This document shows positions 58,349 to 64,000 of a stretch of DNA of 64,000 bases, in pieces. This DNA is from Craspedostauros australis. Its lineage: Eukaryota; Bacillariophyta; Bacillariophyceae; Mastogloiales; Achnanthaceae. The number at the start of each line of letters is the position of its first letter. The first letter of the stretch is position 1. Made by a program: the position numbers and the translations under genes. The notes beneath the pieces are model-generated. The model saw only the letters and a list, made by a program, of their open reading frames with translations, was not told where the DNA came from and made no database searches. The stretch covers positions 3,472,001 through 3,536,000 of the forward strand of contig JAMXDE010000005.1 in the NCBI GenBank assembly GCA_026770025.1, given 5' to 3'.

Positions 58349-59270
58349 CAAAAAGCAGCCGCCGACATCATAGGCGTACAGCGCGACGCAGTGATCGAAC
58401 ATATTCCGAACACCAGTTTGTCGTCGGTTGGTTGGCGATATTGTCGTGAAGACAGATGCCCTTGGCCAACATGTACAAGGCTGGTGGAGTAACAATGCAA
58501 TCTAATACAATAGTATTCTATTATATTCTACAATAGAATAAAGCAGAGTACCATGCTAATATAGCTATTCTATTATATATTTTAATAGGCTCTAATACAG
58601 AACCTTATGCAAGCAACAATAGTATTAGCAGCATTACGCTCGTGCGTGCCTGGCATTCCGATGACGGTTGTGTGCACCTCTCGAGTGCCCGCGCGAGGAC
58701 TTGTCGCGTTGGAGGTTGATGTTTGTGTTTCTGCACATTTTCCGTTGTTCGGGTTTTGGCTTTTTGCGAACGCATTTTGTGAGGCATACCCGTGTCCAGT
58801 CGTGATGACGACATTGATGACGTCATGTTCAAGCAGAGAGCGCGAGCGAACAGAGGCATTTTCACGATCTGACGCTTGAGTTGAAGTTCGATCCGTGGTT
58901 GACTCATGCGATCAAATGTGTTGGAACAGCCAAGCAAAATCGTGGATGGTGCTCGTTGTGTTTGGTCGTCGTTGTCGTTGTTGGTGGTGGTGGTGGTGGT
59001 GGTGGCGTCACGTGGAAGAGAGAAAAGACGAGAAGGTCTCCCCAACATCACTCCGACACCCGCGCTAGAACAGGTCACAGCCAAACAAGCGCATCAGCAA
59101 ACACATCAAGAGATTCGATCAACACGTATTACTACATTGACGGACACATCAACAAGTCACCAAGGGCCACACGAGGATCGCATCTCGTCTCATCAAACCT
59201 CATCCAGGCTCATCACAGCAACAACTTACGATCTATAATATTATTAAAAGACAAAGAAGACAAAGACACA
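58349..59270. other. HSF 3' flank and IspH promoter region
   Basis: The two genes are in tandem. About 58500-58615 is strongly AT-rich with repeated AATAGTATTCTAT/TCTAATACA units, a plausible HSF 3' end. A (GGT)n run at about 58982-59005 precedes the IspH start. The open frame upstream of 59271 lacks a targeting sequence and is not taken as coding. Confidence 0.55.
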
Positions 59271-62013
59271 ATGAAGTTCACAACATCCGCAGTCTTGCTG
59301 GTGGCCAGCAGCGCCTGCGCGGAAGCATTCGTGATTCCCACTCCGAGCTCCAGCGCATCCGCGGTCGCCTCTGCTCCAAGCACCAGCGCTCTGTTCTCCA
59401 CCACAGAAAAGGAGCAGGAGGAGAGGCGCCGCACCAAGAAGGCCGCGCGCCTCGATTTCTTCAAGAGCGATCAGTTCCATCGCAGGGGATTCAAGGAAGT
59501 GCGCGATCAGGTGGAGCAGAGCGTGCAGGATCAGTACAATTCGGATCTCGTGCAGGAGCTCCGCAGCAACGAGTACTCCATCGACAGGGATGGCGTCAAG
59601 GTTTACCTTGCCAAGGTGTGTCTCTAGATCTCAGATCTGTGGAGGTTGCCTCTTTGGGTGCCCATCTTGGTGCTTCTTGGGATGCCTTTGTTCATGTCGA
59701 TCTGCGATTGCTTTCTCTCCTTCCATTCAGGTCCCATTCAGATCGCATTCAAGGCAGAATTGAAGGCAAAAGTGAAGGATTCTTGCTTGCAGGCCTCGGT
59801 TTGGCGCCAAAAGTGGCAATTCATGGCTCCTCCCATCTTACCATGCAGATCATGGTGTCAAATCGAGGAACGCAGCAACTGTGCTATTGCCTTCAGAACA
59901 CCGAATTCGTTCAGTGATGGCCTCTTGGAATGGAATGCAATTCAATGCGATGCGACGGAGTTGGATTTCCTTCAACAATCTTGTGGGAGTCTCCAAATTC
60001 ATCGCATCAACGAATATCAAACCATACCATACCATACCATACCATGCAACACCCTGTTCTACTGCCTTCCTTTCTTCCTCTTTTGGATCTTTTCGGCCAT
60101 CAACTCACGAGATAACCAGCAGCGTTGCCACGTTGACAATGCGATTTGCCATATCCAACATGATATCCCGCGATATGCCTTCCGTTCGGCTTCATATTCT
60201 CACTTCATGGTCACTTCTCATGTTCTCCTCTTCTTCGTCGGCGCTCTTGTGGTATGCCCCTACATCGCTTGATGGGACGGCGCGCTTACACATCATGGCA
60301 TATCACGCTGCATTGCATACGCCGCATCACGCAACCACCACCCATTGCCATTTCCGTTCGCATTAAAAAGGATTTCGGATTCTGCTGGGGCGTCGAGCGC
60401 AGCATCGCGCTGGCCTACGAGGCCGTGGAACACTTCCCAGACCGCAAGCTGCACATCACCAACGAGCTCATTCACAACCCGGAGGTCAATGATCGTCTCA
60501 CCGACATGAACGTCAACCTCATCGAGAAGCTGGGCGAGGGCAAGAAGGACTTCGAGGTCGTGGAGGATGGCGACGTCGTCATCCTTCCCGCCTTCGGTGC
60601 TTCCCTCGAGGAGATGGAATACTTCGACAAGAAGGTCAGTGCTGGTATCAATTGTGTGGGGGGATTCCAATGTTGTCGCATCTCAGTGTATCACCGCGTT
60701 GGCACGTCAGTTCATGCAACAAATGGAGTGTGCAGAGGTCACATGGATTCCCTGTCATCGTATCGCGCGCTGATCGAGGTTGTTGCCACCCATGCACTAT
60801 ATGGTATGTCTGCCCATGTGCGCTGAACACTTGCCCTCACAACACTTCATCACCAAAACGCGTCACCCTACCATCCCGATTGACCGGCCGCGCAGAATGT
60901 GGAGATCGTTGACACCACCTGCCCATGGGTGTCCAAGGTCTGGAACTCCGTCGACGCCCACCAGCGCAAGGGACACACCTCCATCATCCACGGCAAGTAC
61001 GCCCACGAGGAGACCGTCGCCACCACCAGCTTCTGCGAGGACTACATCTGCGTCAAGAACATGAAAGAGGCCGAGATGGTCGCCGACTACATCGCCAACG
61101 GAGGCGACAAGGAGGCCTTCCTCAAGCACTTCGAGAACGCCATCAGCGAAGGATTCGATCCAGACACCATGCTCCAGAAGGTCGGTCTCGCCAACCAGAC
61201 CACCATGTACAAGAAGGAGACCAGGGCCATCGGACAGCTCTTCCAGACCACCCTCATCAAGAAGTACGGGCCAGGCAACATCAGCGAGCATTACTTGGAG
61301 TTCGACACCATCTGCGATGCCACGCAGGTAAGTCTGCCCATGTCGCAATTTTCGCTGCGGTTGTCGTTGCTGTTGTCGTTGCTGTTGCTGCTATTCTCTT
61401 CCCTTACTTGTTGGATACCGCACGTGGGCCGTTGCGCATCGGGCGTCAATCACGTTCAACGCCGGCATTAGCGATAGACGGAGAGAGTCAAGTTCATTTA
61501 TTCATTTGTTTGCATCCTTGCACGCATGGCCATCTCACCGTCACATCAATCACACCTGCCGTGTGTTTATTCACCTATTTTTCTTTGAATGAATATTTGA
61601 TCGGTTGATGGAATGATGGCGTACCTCCAACGAAATACAATGCAATGCATTACAATGGCCAACAGGAACGACAAGACGCCGTGGCCGAGTTGGTCGACAA
61701 CGCAGAGAAGCTCGGTTTGGACTTCATCCTCGTCGTTGGAGGTTGGGATTCATCAAACACCGCCCACTTGCTCGAGATCCCACAGATGGCCGGTGTCCGA
61801 TCCTTCCACATCAACAGAGCGGAGTGCATCTCGGCGGACAACACTATCACGCACAGGAACACGAAAGGCGAGATCGAGACGGAGAAATTCCTCCTGAATA
61901 CCGACAAGGACGTCGTCATGGGTGTCACATCCGGAGCATCCACCCCGGATGCCGCAGTCCAGGATGCTCTCAGCCAGATCTTCTTGCTCAAGAAGGCCTC
62001 CGAGGCCAACTAA
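59271..62013 (+). CDS. ispH: Plastid 4-hydroxy-3-methylbut-2-enyl diphosphate reductase (IspH/HDR), four exons
   Basis: Exons 59271-59615, 60371-60634, 60896-61327 and 61666-62013, all phase 0, give 462 residues. IspH is the last enzyme of the MEP pathway. It reduces HMBPP to IPP and DMAPP with a [4Fe-4S] cluster in the plastid stroma. The three cluster cysteines are present: FGFCWGVER (Cys about 120), VDTTCPWV (about 212) and FDTICDATQ (about 343). Other family marks are [37 protein letters not shown] and [10 protein letters not shown]. The form is the plant/cyanobacterial type, with the long central insert. The N-terminus [25 protein letters not shown] is a signal peptide with an A-x-A-F cleavage site followed by a Ser/Ala transit peptide, the bipartite presequence of a complex red plastid. 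The ATG at 59271 is chosen because it begins that signal. Confidence 0.96.
60022..60044. repeat. (CCATA)n microsatellite in IspH intron 1
   Basis: Four to five copies of CCATA. Confidence 0.85.
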
Positions 62014-62383
62014 ATGCGGACGGAGAGGTCTTGGCGTCACACAGCGGCACGATTCCAGCACCAGAATCAGTTTGGGTATGAGTACGACTACGGCTACCAA
62101 CACTTCGAGCACGAGTATGCAACGACATACTCATAGTTACAACCTAGAACATCAGACACGTCATTTTCCTTCATTCCTTCTTTCATGCGATGTTCACCAT
62201 CTGCCATGTTCACTCTCTGGGGAGCAGAACATGGACTCGCACTGAATAGGACACATCATGGGCACAGGACGAACGTACTCCATTGTCGCGCTCAACTCGA
62301 TGACCTATTACAACAATCAGAGTATGGGACTGATCAATTCAAAAACTAAGCTGTCGCATCATGACCATGGATGATACTCGTAG
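62014..62383. other. Convergent intergenic region IspH/DUS3
   Basis: 370 bp between converging stop codons. It is dense in GAGTA motifs: GAGTACGAC (about 62080), ACGAGTATGC (about 62112), ACATACTCAT (about 62126) and GATACTCGTA (about 62371). No gene is seen. Confidence 0.6.
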
Positions 62384-63931
62384 CTACAGATCTGCGCCGC
62401 TCGTAGCCGCAACAGCGGCGGCGGCAGCTTCGGCCTCAAGCCTGGCTTTCTTCGCAGCTCGCTCCGCTCTAATTTCCGCGATCTCTTCCGGAGTGCGTTT
62501 TGGCTTTGGATTGCGGCTCCGTCTCGGTTGATGGCCCTTCTTTCCGTCACCCTTCGGTATGTTGGCCAATTCAGTTGTGGTGGGGTCCTCTGTCTCCTCC
62601 GGTTGCTCATTCAGAATCTCCTTAAACGTGTGGCTCTCCGCAAGATCGTTCAATCGCCTCACCGCGTCCGCATCAGAATCGGCATCCCACAGGCAATGCG
62701 AGATCAGATCGTGCGTCTTCTCGCTCCTGTGATACATCAGCGTCTCCAGAGGCGTGGTCGTTTCGGGGATGCCGAACCGATCGTGGATCAAGGGCTTCTC
62801 CTTCGACATCTCGCCAAACTGATCCTCCGGGTACGGCTTGTACCTCGTCAAGAAGTGGAAATGCCACGGCAGGAATCTCCAAGCCTTCTTGCGTCCCCAG
62901 TCATCATCGCCAAAATGGTCCTTCATGTACCTAGTGAGCGTCCGGTACACCGCGATGCGATCATCCATCTCCGGCCTCCAGTCGATGCCATCGCGGAACT
63001 CCTGGAAGATCCACGGCTTCATCAAGGCCCCGCGACCGACCATGACGCTGTCGACGCCGGACTCCTCGATCCGCCGCCTCGCCTCGTAGTACGTGAGGAT
63101 ATCCCCGTTGCCAACGATGGGGATGTCACTGCCGGACTCTTGACCGTCCACGACGACCTGATTGATGAGGTCCCAGTCGGCCGACCTCGCGTATCCCTGC
63201 TGCGCCGTCCGACCGTGGATGGTGACGGCGGAGGCTCCGGCTTCGCGCAGGGTGCTCACAACTCTCCGCACGTTGATAGTGTCGGCGCAGCAGCCCAGAC
63301 GGATCTTGACTGTCAGCGGCAGGCCGGTTTGGGATTCCTGGACGATGCCCTCCACCAAACGGCCGAGCTTGTTGGGTTGGCGCAGCAAGGCGGAGCCGAG
63401 ACCGCGCCTGGTGGCGTCGAAGATGGGACACCCGCAGTTGAGATCCACAAAGTCCGCCCCAGCCTCCTTGGCCATTCGCATGGCCCGCACGCCCTCGTCG
63501 ATCTGCTTGGTCGCAATCTGCACTCCGAAGAGCTGCTCGTTGCTGGCCCTCCTCAACCTGGCCTGCTCGATGCGGTCGCCCTTGAGCAATGGGCGGGAGT
63601 ACACCATCTCCGACATGGACACCTCCATGCCAAAGTCCGCGCACAGCCGACGAAACGGGAGGTTGCCTCCGCGCGTCAACGGGGCGAGGATCATCTTCCC
63701 CTTGATGGCCTGGGAGAATGCCGGCTGGCTCATCGCCTCGCAGAACCCAATGGAGTCGATCCCGATCAACGCGTTGCCAAAGGCAGCTAGCGTCACGGCA
63801 CCGATGAACGACACAGCGGGGGACCTGATCGTCGCTGAGTTCCTCGATGAAGCGCCAGCCGTCCTCCGAGCAGAGAGAGCGACACCCACGCCGTCCATCA
63901 TGCAACTGTCCGCCGCAGACCGCTCCTCCAA
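62384..63931 (-). CDS. DUS3: tRNA-dihydrouridine synthase, DUS3-like
   Basis: A single ORF of 515 residues. It has the flavin-barrel marks of Dus enzymes: MILAPLTRGGNLPFRRLC (about residues 80-97), EMVYSRPLL, FGVQIAT, FVDLNCGCPI with the catalytic Cys, LTVKIRLG, VTIHGRTAQQGY, IPIVGNGDI and VMVGRGALMKPW. Dus enzymes use FMN and NADPH to reduce uridines in tRNA. The PLT..GNLPFRR start and the LMKPW.F.E / W.FLPWHFHFLTRY tail resemble the Dus3 group (U47 of the variable loop, also some mRNAs). The CCCH zinc-finger N-terminus of fungal and animal Dus3 is absent; instead there are about 75 weakly conserved residues with a hydrophobic patch. The C-terminal tail is Lys/Arg/Ala-rich and may bind RNA. 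An assignment to Dus1 is less likely but not excluded. Confidence 0.85.
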   Translation of the reverse strand: MEERSAADSCMMDGVGVALSARRTAGASSRNSATIRSPAVSFIGAVTLAAFGNALIGIDSIGFCEAMSQPAFSQAIKGKMILAPLTRGGNLPFRRLCADFGMEVSMSEMVYSRPLLKGDRIEQARLRRASNEQLFGVQIATKQIDEGVRAMRMAKEAGADFVDLNCGCPIFDATRRGLGSALLRQPNKLGRLVEGIVQESQTGLPLTVKIRLGCCADTINVRRVVSTLREAGASAVTIHGRTAQQGYARSADWDLINQVVVDGQESGSDIPIVGNGDILTYYEARRRIEESGVDSVMVGRGALMKPWIFQEFRDGIDWRPEMDDRIAVYRTLTRYMKDHFGDDDWGRKKAWRFLPWHFHFLTRYKPYPEDQFGEMSKEKPLIHDRFGIPETTTPLETLMYHRSEKTHDLISHCLWDADSDADAVRRLNDLAESHTFKEILNEQPEETEDPTTTELANIPKGDGKKGHQPRRSRNPKPKRTPEEIAEIRAERAAKKARLEAEAAAAAVAATSGADL

Positions 63932-64000
63932 ATATGGATGGGGCGTAATGTGGTGGAGCGGATTGAAATGGAGATGTCTGGCTGCGTATCTGACTTGCTG

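Overview
The window is nuclear DNA from a eukaryote, most likely an alga with a complex red-lineage plastid, and probably a photosynthetic stramenopile. Four things point there. The IspH/HDR precursor begins with a signal peptide that runs into an Ala-Glu-Ala-Phe site like the ASAFAP motif of bipartite plastid presequences. The heat-shock factor carries the R-K-L-N-R-W form of the DNA-binding domain that is usual in stramenopiles. One protein has three helicase-associated (HA) domains. Several regulators are rich in polyglutamine. Introns are GT-AG and present in about half of the genes; the ones placed here are 261-755 nt long. Assignment to a phylum is inference from these traits, not a database result.

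Layout, left to right: TCTP (+, 23-1267, 2 exons); TRM112 (-, 1857-2554, 2 exons); a RING protein (+, 4403-5869); VPS52 (-, 6150-9002); a large P-loop NTPase that resembles CRN/RHS-type NTPase-nuclease proteins (-, 9882-13046); a Gln-rich HA-domain protein (-, 13817-18298); a small putative plastid membrane protein (-, 19777-20646); a Gln-rich HMG-box protein (-, 21676-24273); an unknown disordered protein (-, 26461-28080); a 1.1-kb element with inverted termini (28624-29722); a multispanning membrane protein (+, 30662-31727, 2 exons); a GT8-like glycosyltransferase (-, 32787-34967, 3 exons); SMC6 (-, 35484-39570, 2 exons); a type I membrane protein (-, 40514-41386). Then come about 13 kb with no gene I can support (41387-54404). 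Most of it is a 7-kb DNA element with 39-bp terminal inverted repeats (44840-51811). The right end is gene-dense again: HSF (+, 54405-58348, 4 exons, one of only 17 nt), IspH/HDR (+, 59271-62013, 4 exons) and DUS3 (-, 62384-63931).

The genes are a mix of housekeeping functions (translation factors and RNA modification: TCTP, TRM112, DUS3; trafficking: VPS52; chromosome maintenance: SMC6; plastid isoprenoid synthesis: IspH) and lineage-specific regulators with long Gln-rich tracts (RING, HA, HMG, HSF). There is no operon-like or pathway cluster. I found no rRNA, tRNA or CRISPR array.
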